A stretch of 64,000 nucleotides of DNA from Tepidisphaeraceae bacterium (GTDB lineage Bacteria; Planctomycetota; Phycisphaerae; Tepidisphaerales; Tepidisphaeraceae), in contig DASYHQ010000061.1 in the NCBI GenBank assembly GCA_035998445.1, positions 301,814 to 365,813 of the forward strand, read 5' to 3'. Positions within the stretch are counted from its first letter, which is position 1, and each line of letters opens with the position of its first letter. Position numbers and translations under genes: made by a program. Of this stretch, positions 1-8,720 are shown piece after piece. Below the pieces are notes generated by a model. That model was not told the DNA's origin, did not search any database, and saw nothing but the letters and a program-made list of their open reading frames with translations.

Positions 1-659
1 GGGACGGCGGCGGCGTAGACCTGAACTTCGTTCACCCCGATAAATCCGGTGCCGTCGGTGCCCGCGGGGCCGCGGCCGTCGCCGATGACGCGCACGCCGT
101 TGATCCCATCAACGGGATCGAACGTGAAGGTGGCGCCGGGCCTTTGATTGCCGAAGCCGCCGGGAACGTTGGAACTGTTGACGACGGTGTCGTAGTCATC
201 GCTGGCGCCGGTCACCTCCGTCCAGGTAAGGCCGGCGTTGGTGGTGACTTGGATGCGGGGGTGGATGTCGGCGACGTCGCCGGTGCCGGAATCGGAGAGG
301 CCCGGGTTTGCGAACCAGCCGCCGTCGCTGAACGTGGTGTGGAACAGCCGGAAGGCGGCCACGCCATTCTGCGGGGTGGCGAACAGCACGCCGGCGAAGT
401 CATACCCGAACGTGGTGTCGTTGTTCTGGTGGGTGGTGACGTAGGAGGACGAACTATTGTCCACCACACGCGAAGCGGGATTGCCGTTCTGCGTGTAGAG
501 CGTGCCCAGCGTCCCATTGTCGACCGTCGCGTGCCCAACGAGCCCGGTAACCCCGGCACCGTCCGTCAGGTCGGTGCTGTAGTCGACCACAGCGGCGGAA
601 CCGTATCCCGCAGAACCAAGCAAAGCGGCAGCGGCAAGGGAGGTGGTAATGCGGTTCAT
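1..659 (-). CDS. Secreted protein, N-terminal part (cut by window start)
   Basis: An open frame runs from ATG (657-659, minus) to the window edge without a stop, about 219 codons. The first 22 residues (MNRITTSLAAAALLGSAGYG) form a typical signal peptide followed by SAAVVDYS. The rest is rich in Gly, Thr, Asp and Val, as in planctomycete extracellular beta-sandwich proteins, and many of these end in a PEP-CTERM anchor; the C-terminus lies outside the window so this cannot be checked. A GAGG motif lies 4 nt before the ATG. Antisense frames of similar length exist, but the signal peptide and ribosome site support this strand. Function not recognised. Confidence 0.7.
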   Translation of the reverse strand, partial: MNRITTSLAAAALLGSAGYGSAAVVDYSTDLTDGAGVTGLVGHATVDNGTLGTLYTQNGNPASRVVDNSSSSYVTTHQNNDTTFGYDFAGVLFATPQNGVAAFRLFHTTFSDGGWFANPGLSDSGTGDVADIHPRIQVTTNAGLTWTEVTGASDDYDTVVNSSNVPGGFGNQRPGATFTFDPVDGINGVRVIGDGRGPAGTDGTGFIGVNEVQVYAAAV

Positions 660-1531
660 AGATCCTCTGATTGGGGACGCAACAGTTGAGTTCGACGACA
701 GGAAAACGAATTGCAATGGGTGTATACCACAACTTTCGCGACAGTCCAGAAGAATGTTGCCGCTAAACCTCAATCGTCGGGCGTTTCTCTGCACCTTCAC
801 CGTCCGCACACGGAAAACGGGACGGGCAGACAGATGCTTATCTCCAGCAACTGCACGTCACGTTATCCGGGTTCGTCCACGCGTCCCCTCCTGTAAACCG
901 GTGAGCGGACGTTCAGACGTCCTTGGGTGGCTTTAATCCCGCAATGGATCGCGGGTCGAGGAAAAGAGGTCGGGAGTCATTTTTCCACGGCATCAAAGAC
1001 TCCCGACCCCTTTAATTGCCCGACCCCTTTAATTGCCGCCGAAGCGTTCGAAGCGTGGCCATGTCTTGGTCCGAACGAAAGACATGGCCACGCGGGACGT
1101 TTACCAGACGATCGCGCGACCACCCCCGCGTGGCCATGGCACCCACCTACGAAGGACATGCCACCCGCCCGCTGCGGTGGGTGCCATGGCCACGCCTGCC
1201 GATCGCGCCCGTCCGCCGAAGCGTTCGAAGCGTGGCCATGTCTTAGTCCGAACGAAAGACATGGCCACGCGGGACGTCCATCCGATCATCCAACGGTCTC
1301 CCACCGCGTGGCCATGGCACCCACATTCGAAGGACATGCCACCCGCCCGCATCCTCCGCGCCGAAACCGCCACCCTCGTCGCCCTCACCATGGCCCATGC
1401 GACGTGGGGGATTTCAGAAGGAGGTAGAGTCCGGTGCACGATCATCCCAGTCGCTGCGGATTGCTACCACGATCGCCGTTTACCGTCTGCGAGATACTGA
1501 CAGCCTTTCGAGGGGAAGTTACATTGCGCGT
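660..1531. other. Gene-free stretch with repeat block
   Basis: About 870 bases between the divergent secreted-protein gene and the nuclease-ATPase gene. The open frames crossing it are low-complexity repeat translations without plausible ribosome sites. The middle is a tandemly duplicated hairpin block (1038-1345, listed separately). The first 300 bases may hold the promoter of the minus-strand gene; I see no convincing -35/-10 pair. Confidence 0.5.
1038..1345. repeat. Tandem duplication of hairpin-bearing repeat (2 units, ~177 bp)
   Basis: Two 63-bp units (1038-1100 and 1215-1277) are identical except for one G/A change. Each contains an inverted repeat, GTGGCCATGTCTT against AAGACATGGCCAC. 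Each is followed by a second shared segment (about 1129-1175 and 1307-1353) carrying GTGGCCATGGCACCCAC and GGACATGCCACCCGCC. The period is 177 bp. Related GGGTGGCAC/GTGGCCA text recurs at 3970-4130, so this is a dispersed family. Confidence 0.8.
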
Positions 1532-3970
1532 ATGTCAAAACAGATTGAGGCGGGGCTTTCGGCTCTTGAAAACTTGAGTGCGAGGGCAGTGTACAGGAAA
1601 GCAGATCGCAACGAAGACACCACGCGTCTACACCTGGTCGACGCCCTCTTCTTTGAGGTACTCGGGTGGGACAAGGCAGAGTGTGTTACTGAGGAAGCCC
1701 ACGGAGGCGAGTACGCGGACTACGTCTTTTCCAACCCCCAGCCGATACTGATCGTTGAAGCGAAGCGCGAGGGAAAGTATTTCGAGGTTACATCCGGTTC
1801 GAACGATCCTAATCAGTCATTGCGGCCCCTCATTCGAGGCAATGCCGAGCTTAAGGCTGCGCTAGAACAGGTCTGCGGATACTGTCAAACGCGAGGGGTG
1901 AAATACGGTGTTGCGACAAACGGACATCAGATAGTGGCAATGGTAGCCGTCCGCGACGACGGTGTGCCCCCGCTTGACGGACGGGCCCTAGTGTTTGGTT
2001 CCTTCGAAGAGATAAAGAGCAGCTTCCACGTTTTCTGGAACGGACTGTCCCGAGAAGGGATCGCCGATAGAAACCTCACCCGAATGCTCTTGGGGAAGAA
2101 CCGTCCTCACGTACCGGCCCGACTCTCTGCAAGCATTTTTCCCTACCCGGGAGTTAAAGGCCGAAACCGGCTTCAGGCACAACTTCAGGTGTTGAGCGAG
2201 TTGGCACTTGAAGACCTACCAAAATCAAAGGAACTCAAAGAAGAGTTTCTCAAACGCTGCTACTGTCAAAGTGGTGCTCTATCGCAGCACTCCGCAACGG
2301 CGAGGAACCTGCTTTTGGCGCGTTATGCGGCTTTGTTCGATTCAGAGTCGCCGGGACCGGTGCACAGCCCAGCTTCGACAAAGAGCGGAATCACGCAGGA
2401 ACTTCTGGCCGAAAGTATAAGTCGTCGGCCGATCCTGCTCATCGGCGACGTCGGTGTAGGAAAAACCACCTTCATCGATCACCTTACATACGTCGAGGCA
2501 AAGCAGATCCTTGCCAAGTCGGTAATGCTGTATGTCGATCTCGGATCGGAAGCCACTCTCACGCGGGATGTTCAGAACCATATTCTCGAAGTTATCGCAC
2601 GGCAGTTGCACGATAACTACGACGTGAACGTCGATGACGATGGCTTCGTCCGCGAAGTTTACGAAAAGGAATTGACAGACTTCGAACGCGGGATTTTCGG
2701 GCGCCTCAAGGCGAGTGCTCAATCGGTCTATTTGGAGAAGGAAATCGCTCACCTCGCGGGGCTAATCGGAAGACGAGACCAGCACATCAGGCGGGCACTT
2801 GAGCATCTGTCGCTCAAACGAAACCACCAGATCGTTCTCTTTATCGATAATGCGGACCAACGAATTGAGCGGGATTATGCCGTGCAACAACAATCGTTCT
2901 TGATCGCCGAAGAGATCGCGAAAAACTGGCCAGTGATGGTGTTTCTCACTCTGAGGCCAGAAACGTTCCATCGCTCACTCAAATCGGGATCTCTGAGCGG
3001 ATACCATCCGAAAGCGTTCACGATTGCTCCCCCTCGGATTGATGAGGTGCTTCAAAAGCGGTTTACCTTTTCGCAGCGTTTGCTAACGCAAGTAAATAAG
3101 CTCCCAGCAAACGCTCTGAAGCTCGCGCCCGACATCCAAAAGATCAATGTGCTGATGGACGTTTTTCAGAGGTCATTGAGAGTCAATCCCGATCTCGCGA
3201 GGTTCATCGACAACATAGCGGCGGGCAATGTACGGCTCGCTCTGGATATGGTCAGGAACTTCTTTGGCAGCGGCCACGTCGACACAAGCTATATACTCGA
3301 AGTCGAATCGAGAAAAGGTGAACGATACGTTATACCGGTACATCAGTTCTTTCGGGCAATCGCGTTTGGTGATAATGAACATTATTCGCCTGACGCGACG
3401 CCAATCGCGAACCTGTTCGACATCGTATATCCGGACCCGAAGGAGCATTTTCTTCGGCCGCTGTTGCTTTCCATTCTGTACGAAAACTCAAGGACCGGTG
3501 ATGGCTTCGTTGAGACCGGAGCTGTCTACTCTCGTTTGCAATCGTTAGGGTACCTTGCCGATCAGGTGGATGAAGCCATCCTCCAGTGCCTTCAGAAGAA
3601 GCTCCTAGAAACATCCGGTCGGAGGAATCCGGCTCTAAGCACTAATCCTTCATCTGTGCTAAGGATCACGCAAATCGGCGCTTATCATATCTCTGAATTG
3701 TGCATGAGCTTTCAGTATATCGACACAATCCTCGTCGACGTCCCTGTTACGGATAGCGCGGTACGAAGTTCAATGGATAGCAAAACGTACATCCTCGACA
3801 GGCTTGCAAGATGCAGAATGTTCTGCGGATATTTGGATGAGTGCTGGAACAATATCAAGCCGAGCACGATTGCCTGGAATTGGCCGCAAGTGCGTCAGAG
3901 GATAGTTGACAGCATGGCGCGAGTTGAGGCATCTGCTAAAAAGCGTGAACGGTATGATCTTGTGGATTGA
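1532..3970 (+). CDS. PD-(D/E)xK-type nuclease fused to P-loop (STAND/ORC-like) ATPase, putative defence protein
   Basis: The protein has 812 residues from ATG 1532; an in-frame upstream start at 1397 is less likely because it reads through the repeat flank. The N-terminal third resembles the HsdR N-terminal restriction-nuclease fold: a conserved Asp in GGEYADYVF, then ILIVEAKR as the (D/E)xK strand. The middle has Walker A GDVGVGKTT (near residue 307), Walker B QIVLFIDNAD and a TLRPETF sensor-like strand, as in AAA+/STAND NTPases. The C-terminus (GAVYSRLQSLGYLADQ...) looks like a winged helix. A cytoplasmic nucleic-acid-sensing or cutting enzyme is inferred. The GC content is visibly lower than in its neighbours, the gene stands alone and is flanked by repeats, consistent with horizontal gain. 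No methylase or specificity subunit is nearby, so an ordinary type I restriction system is unlikely. Confidence 0.75.
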   Translation: MSKQIEAGLSALENLSARAVYRKADRNEDTTRLHLVDALFFEVLGWDKAECVTEEAHGGEYADYVFSNPQPILIVEAKREGKYFEVTSGSNDPNQSLRPLIRGNAELKAALEQVCGYCQTRGVKYGVATNGHQIVAMVAVRDDGVPPLDGRALVFGSFEEIKSSFHVFWNGLSREGIADRNLTRMLLGKNRPHVPARLSASIFPYPGVKGRNRLQAQLQVLSELALEDLPKSKELKEEFLKRCYCQSGALSQHSATARNLLLARYAALFDSESPGPVHSPASTKSGITQELLAESISRRPILLIGDVGVGKTTFIDHLTYVEAKQILAKSVMLYVDLGSEATLTRDVQNHILEVIARQLHDNYDVNVDDDGFVREVYEKELTDFERGIFGRLKASAQSVYLEKEIAHLAGLIGRRDQHIRRALEHLSLKRNHQIVLFIDNADQRIERDYAVQQQSFLIAEEIAKNWPVMVFLTLRPETFHRSLKSGSLSGYHPKAFTIAPPRIDEVLQKRFTFSQRLLTQVNKLPANALKLAPDIQKINVLMDVFQRSLRVNPDLARFIDNIAAGNVRLALDMVRNFFGSGHVDTSYILEVESRKGERYVIPVHQFFRAIAFGDNEHYSPDATPIANLFDIVYPDPKEHFLRPLLLSILYENSRTGDGFVETGAVYSRLQSLGYLADQVDEAILQCLQKKLLETSGRRNPALSTNPSSVLRITQIGAYHISELCMSFQYIDTILVDVPVTDSAVRSSMDSKTYILDRLARCRMFCGYLDECWNNIKPSTIAWNWPQVRQRIVDSMARVEASAKKRERYDLVD

Positions 3971-4152
3971 ACAGGCGGGTGGCGTGGCCACACTCGCGGT
4001 TCGCGTCGGCGGGTGGCACGGGCTGGTACTCCTGCCTGTGCGGGTTGGCCGTCGGAAAGCACAGGTACGAGTAGGAACCTGTGCCACCCGCCGCCAAAGA
4101 TTTGTGGGACGTGGCGGGTGGCACAGGTTGATATTTCGACCTGAGGCTTGAG
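3971..4152. repeat. Dispersed GGGTGGCAC repeat cluster
   Basis: Immediately after the nuclease-ATPase stop codon, motifs GCGGGTGGCACGGG, CTGTGCCACCCGCC and GCGGGTGGCACAGG occur in alternating orientation and can form hairpins. The text is related to the block at 1038-1345, so the low-GC gene is flanked on both sides by the same repeat vocabulary. Confidence 0.6.
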
Positions 4153-4584
4153 TTGGCGAACCTGCACGGGGGGCGGGGTGTTACCAATGATGCGGCGGTG
4201 TCGAACGATGCGAGAGGCCGTCGCAGGAATCACCCTCGTAAAGAATTCAATGAAGGTCTAAAAGAATTAAATGAAGGCTGCAAAGAATTTCGGGAAAGCT
4301 TCTGGGAATTCCTGGAGGGTCTCAACGATATTCGGGAAGGCTTCAAAGATATTAAAGAGGGCGTAAAAGAATTCCGGGAGAGCTTCCGCAATATCAAAAA
4401 GGGTCTCAAAGATATTCGGGAAGGCTTCTCGAATATTAAAATGACCTTCAAAGAATTCCCGGAGACCTTCTCGAATATCAAAGAAGGTCAAAAAGAATTC
4501 CCGGAGACCTTCCGGAATATTCTAGAAACGTTTATTTGGACGTTCGGCCGGGATGGGGACGGCGGGGCGGGCGGGGGAGAATAA
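4153..4584 (+). CDS. Heptad-repeat protein encoded by a 21-bp tandem array
   Basis: The protein has 143 residues from a TTG start; TGAGG lies 6 nt upstream of the TTG and no in-frame ATG exists. Residues 30-127 are fourteen consecutive 7-residue units of the form K-E/D-F/I-x-E-G/S/T-F (for example KEFRESF, KDIREGF, KEFPETF), predicting one long amphipathic helix or coiled coil. The DNA units are 21 bp and differ often at third codon positions, which favours protein-level constraint. GC content is lower than around it. No signal peptide or membrane span is seen and no function can be assigned. A non-coding tandem repeat remains possible, because antisense frames are also open. Confidence 0.5.
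   Translation: MANLHGGRGVTNDAAVSNDARGRRRNHPRKEFNEGLKELNEGCKEFRESFWEFLEGLNDIREGFKDIKEGVKEFRESFRNIKKGLKDIREGFSNIKMTFKEFPETFSNIKEGQKEFPETFRNILETFIWTFGRDGDGGAGGGE
4240..4533 (+). repeat. 21-bp tandem repeat, 14 units
   Basis: Fourteen 21-bp units with the consensus AAAGAATTCCGGGAAGGCTT and variants (AAAGATATT..., TCGAATATT...). EcoRI-like GAATTC and AATATT cores recur on a strict 21-bp period, two turns of B-DNA. The array lies inside the heptad-repeat reading frame. Confidence 0.85.
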
Positions 4585-4967
4585 GGGGTCGGGAGTCAAA
4601 TCGTGATTCGACGCCCGACGCCTTATCGCCCCGCCCGTTGAGTCGGGAGGCGCATCTGTGTCGACGGATGGAGCATCTCTCGGGCATTGTGCGGACGGCG
4701 GAGGCGAGGGGACCGCGTTGTTGAGCTGCAAAGGGGCTTTCGGGTTATTGGCCGTGGGAAGTACGGGGGCGGCGGGGGCACGGCCCGTGCGTGGCCGTGT
4801 TCGGAATTCGCGGGGTGGATCGGCTCGCCTCGGCAGGCGGATGATGGGTTGCCGCCGGTTGGGCGACCGGTCGGCATCACCCACCTGTCGCGATTCTGCT
4901 TGATCGGGTTCGGGGATTTCATCACAATCGCGGTACGGCGACAGCACCACCAAGATGGGGAATCCAT
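4585..4967. other. Intergenic stretch, nothing recognised
   Basis: A GC-rich 383-base gap before the secretin-like lipoprotein gene. Short open frames on both strands have no ribosome site or recognisable protein. It probably holds the promoter of the downstream gene; no confident -35/-10 is visible. Confidence 0.4.
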
Positions 4968-6440
4968 ATGATCCAGGTCAAACATGTTGCGTCACGCTTG
5001 CTCATGCCCGCGGCGATGCTCGTGATCGTCGGTGGGTGTACGCATGCCGGTTCGCAAGGGGCCGCGCCCACGGCCACGCCGTCCACCGAGCGACTGAGCG
5101 TGGCCGCAGCGCCACTGCCGGCGGACGCAAGCCGCGTCGGCGTCGGTTCCGAACTGGCGGCGAGACTGGAGACGCCGGTAGCGGATGTGCTGCGATTTGA
5201 CCAGACCCCGCTGGACGAGGTGATGGAATCGCTGCGAACGCAGACGGGCGTGAATTTGTTCGTGAACTGGCGCGCGCTGGAAGCGGCTGGCGTAAAGCGG
5301 ACGACGCCGATCACAGCGCGCCTGCGCAACGTGCCGCTGGCGAAAGCGCTGAACGTCCTCCTGCAGGACGCGGGGGGCAGCAGCGTTCGCCTGATGTACG
5401 TGGCCGACGACAACGTGATTACCGTTTCGTCGCGCGATGACCTGGAAACGCTGAACGTGGTAGCGCGGGCGTACGACGTTCGCGACCTGATCATCAGCAT
5501 CCCGGACTACCCCGCGCCGCGCGATACGCCGAGCGGCGTGGCGGAGGACGCCGTCGCAGCGACGCCAACGAAACAGCAGTTGATCGAACAACTCGTCACA
5601 CTGCTGCAGGCAAACATCGCGCCGGAAACGTGGAAAGTGAACGGCGGAACGGTCGGGGAGATTCGAGAGATCAACGGCACCCTCGTCGTCACGACGGCGC
5701 CGGCCCACCAGGAGCGCGTGGCGGCCCTGCTCGAGAAGCTGCGCGAGCAGCGCGCCGTTCAGGTGACGATCGAGGCGCACTATCTCTGGCGCACGCCCGA
5801 ACAGTTGCCGCGCGACATTCGCACGGCGCTCGCGGCGGACTTCGGCAAGGACAGGGAAGCCGTCACGTTCTTGAACGATGAACAGACGCAACGCCTGATG
5901 AAGCAGCCCAGTGCCCGCCGCAACCCGCGCGAGTTGGCCAGGGGTGATGATGACGCGGAGGGGTTGGCGCATCTTACCGCACCGAGACTGACGCTGTTCA
6001 ACGGTCAGCGGGCGTACGTGGTGGTAAAGTCGCTTCATTCGTTCGTCGGCGCGTACGAACCGGCGGCAGACGCGACCACCGAGCCGACACCGGTCATGAG
6101 TCAGGTGGCCGTGGGCGTGACCACCGACGTGCAGGCGACCCTGTCGTCGGACCGTAAGTACGTCACCGTCGCGCTTGAGACCGTCCTGTCGCGCCTGCTG
6201 GACATGAAGGACGTGGCGTACACGCTGCTGCCGGGGCACAAGGACCTGCTGGTGCAGGAGCCCGACGTGCGGGAACATCGCGTGATGACAAGCTTGAGCA
6301 TCCCCAATCGCGCGACCGCCCTGGTGGCCGGCCTCGCGGAAGCCGATCGCGAAGGCGGTGGAGCGGGTGCAAGGCTGTACATCCTGTTAAAGCCGACCGT
6401 GCTCATTCACACGCCCATGCCTATGGCCGCGAGCCGATAG
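4968..6440 (+). CDS. Secretin-domain lipoprotein (shortened paralogue)
   Basis: The protein has 490 residues. The N-terminus is a lipoprotein signal (AMLVIVGGC, lipobox Cys near residue 24). Residues ~70-170 match the STN/N0-like region of the large secretin at 27681-31460: the block FVNWRALEAAG and a LLQDAGG/ILQDVGG block are shared, followed by YDVRDLIISIPD. Residues ~200-265 form a second N-domain (INGTLVVTTAPAHQERVAAL). The C-terminal part keeps LTAPRLTLFNGQRAYVVV and ends in LLKPTVLIHTP, but the pore-forming secretin core is reduced and the LLLGGQ motif is replaced by TALVAGL. It probably acts in the outer membrane or periplasm as a secretin-related subunit or degraded copy. Start ATG 4968 has GGGG 7 nt upstream. 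Confidence 0.8.
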   Translation: MIQVKHVASRLLMPAAMLVIVGGCTHAGSQGAAPTATPSTERLSVAAAPLPADASRVGVGSELAARLETPVADVLRFDQTPLDEVMESLRTQTGVNLFVNWRALEAAGVKRTTPITARLRNVPLAKALNVLLQDAGGSSVRLMYVADDNVITVSSRDDLETLNVVARAYDVRDLIISIPDYPAPRDTPSGVAEDAVAATPTKQQLIEQLVTLLQANIAPETWKVNGGTVGEIREINGTLVVTTAPAHQERVAALLEKLREQRAVQVTIEAHYLWRTPEQLPRDIRTALAADFGKDREAVTFLNDEQTQRLMKQPSARRNPRELARGDDDAEGLAHLTAPRLTLFNGQRAYVVVKSLHSFVGAYEPAADATTEPTPVMSQVAVGVTTDVQATLSSDRKYVTVALETVLSRLLDMKDVAYTLLPGHKDLLVQEPDVREHRVMTSLSIPNRATALVAGLAEADREGGGAGARLYILLKPTVLIHTPMPMAASR

Positions 6441-6506
6441 TCGTGTGGGACGCTGGGGCGCATTCGGCGTTGCCCGATTCCGACGGGACGGATTAACGTT
6501 TCAGGG

Positions 6507-6986
6507 ATGAAGCGCGCAACACACGAAACGTCGGCCGGGTTCGGGACGAAACTGATCGCGGGGCTGGCCGGCGCGGTGGCGGTGAACCTGGTGCATGAGG
6601 CGACGCGGAAGGCGGCGGGGGGTGATCCGTCGCCATCGCGCGTGCCGCGGTTGGATCGGATGGGGCAGTCGGGGCTGGTGAAGACGGCCCGGGCGGTGGG
6701 GCTGGAACCGCCGGCGCCGGGGCCCAAGCGATACTGGACGGCGCTGGCGGGGGACATCGCGGTGAACGGGTTGCTGTACGCGATCACCAGCCGCCGCTCG
6801 CGCCCGCTGCGCGGCGGGGCGTTCAGTGGCGTGCTCGCGGGCGTCGCGGGGCTCGTGTTGCCACGCCTGGTCGGGCTGGGCCGGCATACCGGCAGGAATT
6901 CGCGCACGAAGGCGATGACGTTCGCGGATTACGCGATCGGTGGGTTGGTGAGCGGTGCGGTGATGAAGATGCTGAGCCGCAAGTAA
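6507..6986 (+). CDS. Small hypothetical membrane-associated protein
   Basis: The protein has 159 residues. Hydrophobic Gly/Ala-rich segments at ~12-30 (TKLIAGLAGAVAVNLVHEA), ~78-92, ~104-120 and ~138-153 suggest up to four short membrane segments. The C-terminus is basic. It lies 66 bases after the secretin-like gene on the same strand. No family is recognised. Confidence 0.6.
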   Translation: MKRATHETSAGFGTKLIAGLAGAVAVNLVHEATRKAAGGDPSPSRVPRLDRMGQSGLVKTARAVGLEPPAPGPKRYWTALAGDIAVNGLLYAITSRRSRPLRGGAFSGVLAGVAGLVLPRLVGLGRHTGRNSRTKAMTFADYAIGGLVSGAVMKMLSRK

Positions 6987-7268
6987 GCGGTGCGACCTGG
7001 TGCGGCGATTCTTCTGTAGGATAGGCATTCAGGGCTGTCTCTCAGGGCGTCCGCTCTCTTCCACTTCTCGTACATTAGGAAGCCGAAGAGACGCGAAGGC
7101 GCGAAGGCGCGAAGGGGGCGCGAAGGTGGGGGCCAGCGGGCATTTGGCTGATCGCCCATTGACACGGTTGGCCGGTCGATAGGAAAGTGTCGCGACCGGA
7201 GCAGCGGCAGCAGCAGCGGGGCGGTGTCGCCTTGCGGGTGCCCGCGTTCGGTTCAGTCAGGAAAACCT

Positions 7269-8156
7269 ATGCTCCTCGAGCTCGCCGCCGCGTCGATGCC
7301 GTTTCTGTCCGCCGCCACTGAGGGCGCCCAACCGATCGCCAACTTGTTCTCGATGCAGGCGGCGATCGCGCTGATCACGCTGACGCTGCTCGAGATCGTG
7401 CTGGGCATCGACAACATCATCTTCATCTCGGTGCTGGCCGATAAGCTGCCGCTGGAACAGCAGGGCAAGGCGCGGAAGATCGGGTTGTCGCTGGCGATGA
7501 TCATGCGCGTGATCCTGCTGCTGTGCATCAGCTGGATCATGGGCCTGACCACGCCCGTGCCGATCATCGGCGACTGGTTCGGCTGGGCGCTGGGCGACAA
7601 GGAACAGCTGAACTGGCGCGACATGATCCTGCTGCTGGGCGGGCTGTTCCTGATCTACAAGAGCGTGACCGAGATCCACGACAAGCTGGAAGGCGAGGAA
7701 CACGGCGCCGGTGGCGGCAAGAACCAGATCTCGTTCGCCAGCGTGATCACGCAGATTTTAATCCTGGACATCGTGTTCAGCCTGGACAGCGTGATTACGG
7801 CGGTCGGCATGGTGCAGACGACGCCGGAGACGCGCACGGTGGGCCTGACGATCATGATCACCGCTGTGGTGATCGCGGTGGGCGTGATGCTGTTCGCCGC
7901 CAAGCCGATCAGCGAGTTCGTGAACCGCCACCCGACGGTGAAGATGCTGGCGTTCTCGTTCCTGATCCTGGTGGGCGTGGTGCTGATCGTGGATGCGTCG
8001 CACCGGCACATCCCCAAGGGGTACATCTACTTCGCGATGGCGTTCTCGATCGGCGTGGAAATGCTGAACCTGAAGCTGCGCGGCAAGAGCAAGAAGCCCG
8101 TCCAACTGCACCAGACGTACGTGGCGGACGCCTCGACGGGACCCGCGGGGCATTAA
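7269..8156 (+). CDS. TerC family integral membrane protein
   Basis: The protein has 295 residues, the usual TerC length. Start ATG 7269 is preceded by CAGGAAAA. The conserved acidic membrane motifs LEIVLGIDNIIFISVLAD and DIVFSLDSVITAVGM are present, the two symmetry-related metal-site helices of TerC proteins, with seven to eight hydrophobic spans. The family is implicated in metal (Mn2+) export and metalation of exported proteins, and historically in tellurite resistance. A second, longer TerC is encoded at 23238-24458. The substrate cannot be read from sequence. Confidence 0.92.
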   Translation: MLLELAAASMPFLSAATEGAQPIANLFSMQAAIALITLTLLEIVLGIDNIIFISVLADKLPLEQQGKARKIGLSLAMIMRVILLLCISWIMGLTTPVPIIGDWFGWALGDKEQLNWRDMILLLGGLFLIYKSVTEIHDKLEGEEHGAGGGKNQISFASVITQILILDIVFSLDSVITAVGMVQTTPETRTVGLTIMITAVVIAVGVMLFAAKPISEFVNRHPTVKMLAFSFLILVGVVLIVDASHRHIPKGYIYFAMAFSIGVEMLNLKLRGKSKKPVQLHQTYVADASTGPAGH

Positions 8157-8159
8157 GGG

Positions 8160-8639
8160 CTAAACGGGGTATTCGAGGCGCGACGAGGGTGCGGTCGCGA
8201 TCGCGCGCCAGACGACCTTCCCCCGGCATCGTTTGCAGACGTACGCCCGCCGGGTGCGCCGATGGCGGGGCGCCCACCAGTTGCAGGCGTTGCAACCCAT
8301 CTCGTACGGCGCCACGCGACGCGGCGGCGAGACGACGGTCGAATCGTCGTAGCAGCGCTTGGGGCGGGCGCCGATCTGCACGCAGACGCGCCGCCATTTA
8401 ACGCCATGACCATCGCCGGGGGCCAGGGCGTGGGCGATCTCGTGCAGCAGGGTGTCGCGGACCTCGTCGAGGTTATTCAGCAACGTGAGCGGCCGAGAGA
8501 GCGTGATGAGCCGACGCGTGTAATTGCACCGCCCGAACCGCCTGCGGGCGTGGTCGAACGCGAACGACCAGCCGGCGTCGGCCAGGCCGTGCTGTTGCAG
8601 TAGCTGTTTGGCGAGGTACGACGCTTCGTAGAGGTTCAT
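8160..8639 (-). CDS. SprT-like zinc metalloprotease domain protein
   Basis: The protein has 159 residues from the ATG at 8637-8639 (MNLYEASYLAKQ). The metalloprotease motif HEIAHAL sits near residue 66, as in SprT/Spartan-like proteins. C-terminal pairs GCNAC and CKRC form a zinc ribbon. The frame stays open far upstream, but that part overlaps the opposite-strand kinase-like gene and is not conserved-looking. The stop is 3 bases from the TerC stop (convergent). SprT proteins of bacteria are poorly understood; eukaryotic relatives degrade DNA-protein crosslinks. Confidence 0.85.
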   Translation of the reverse strand: MNLYEASYLAKQLLQQHGLADAGWSFAFDHARRRFGRCNYTRRLITLSRPLTLLNNLDEVRDTLLHEIAHALAPGDGHGVKWRRVCVQIGARPKRCYDDSTVVSPPRRVAPYEMGCNACNWWAPRHRRTRRAYVCKRCRGKVVWRAIATAPSSRLEYPV

Positions 8640-8720
8640 GGGAAGACCGCCACCTTCTTGCCACGGCGATCGAAAAGCGTCAAGCGGTGGGGCGGTTGTC
8701 GCACAAAACGGTAAAGACTT

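Noticed and set aside
927..1500. Overlapping frames of 115-166 residues rich in His/Pro/Trp
   Set aside because: They are translations of the duplicated GTGGCCATG repeat, lacking ribosome sites.
4240..4533. CRISPR array
   Set aside because: Units are contiguous 21-bp direct repeats without unique spacers, and no cas gene is present.
4992..6278. 428-residue frame antisense to the secretin-like lipoprotein
   Set aside because: Arg/Gln/His-rich mirror of the sense gene, whose lipobox and secretin motifs are clear.
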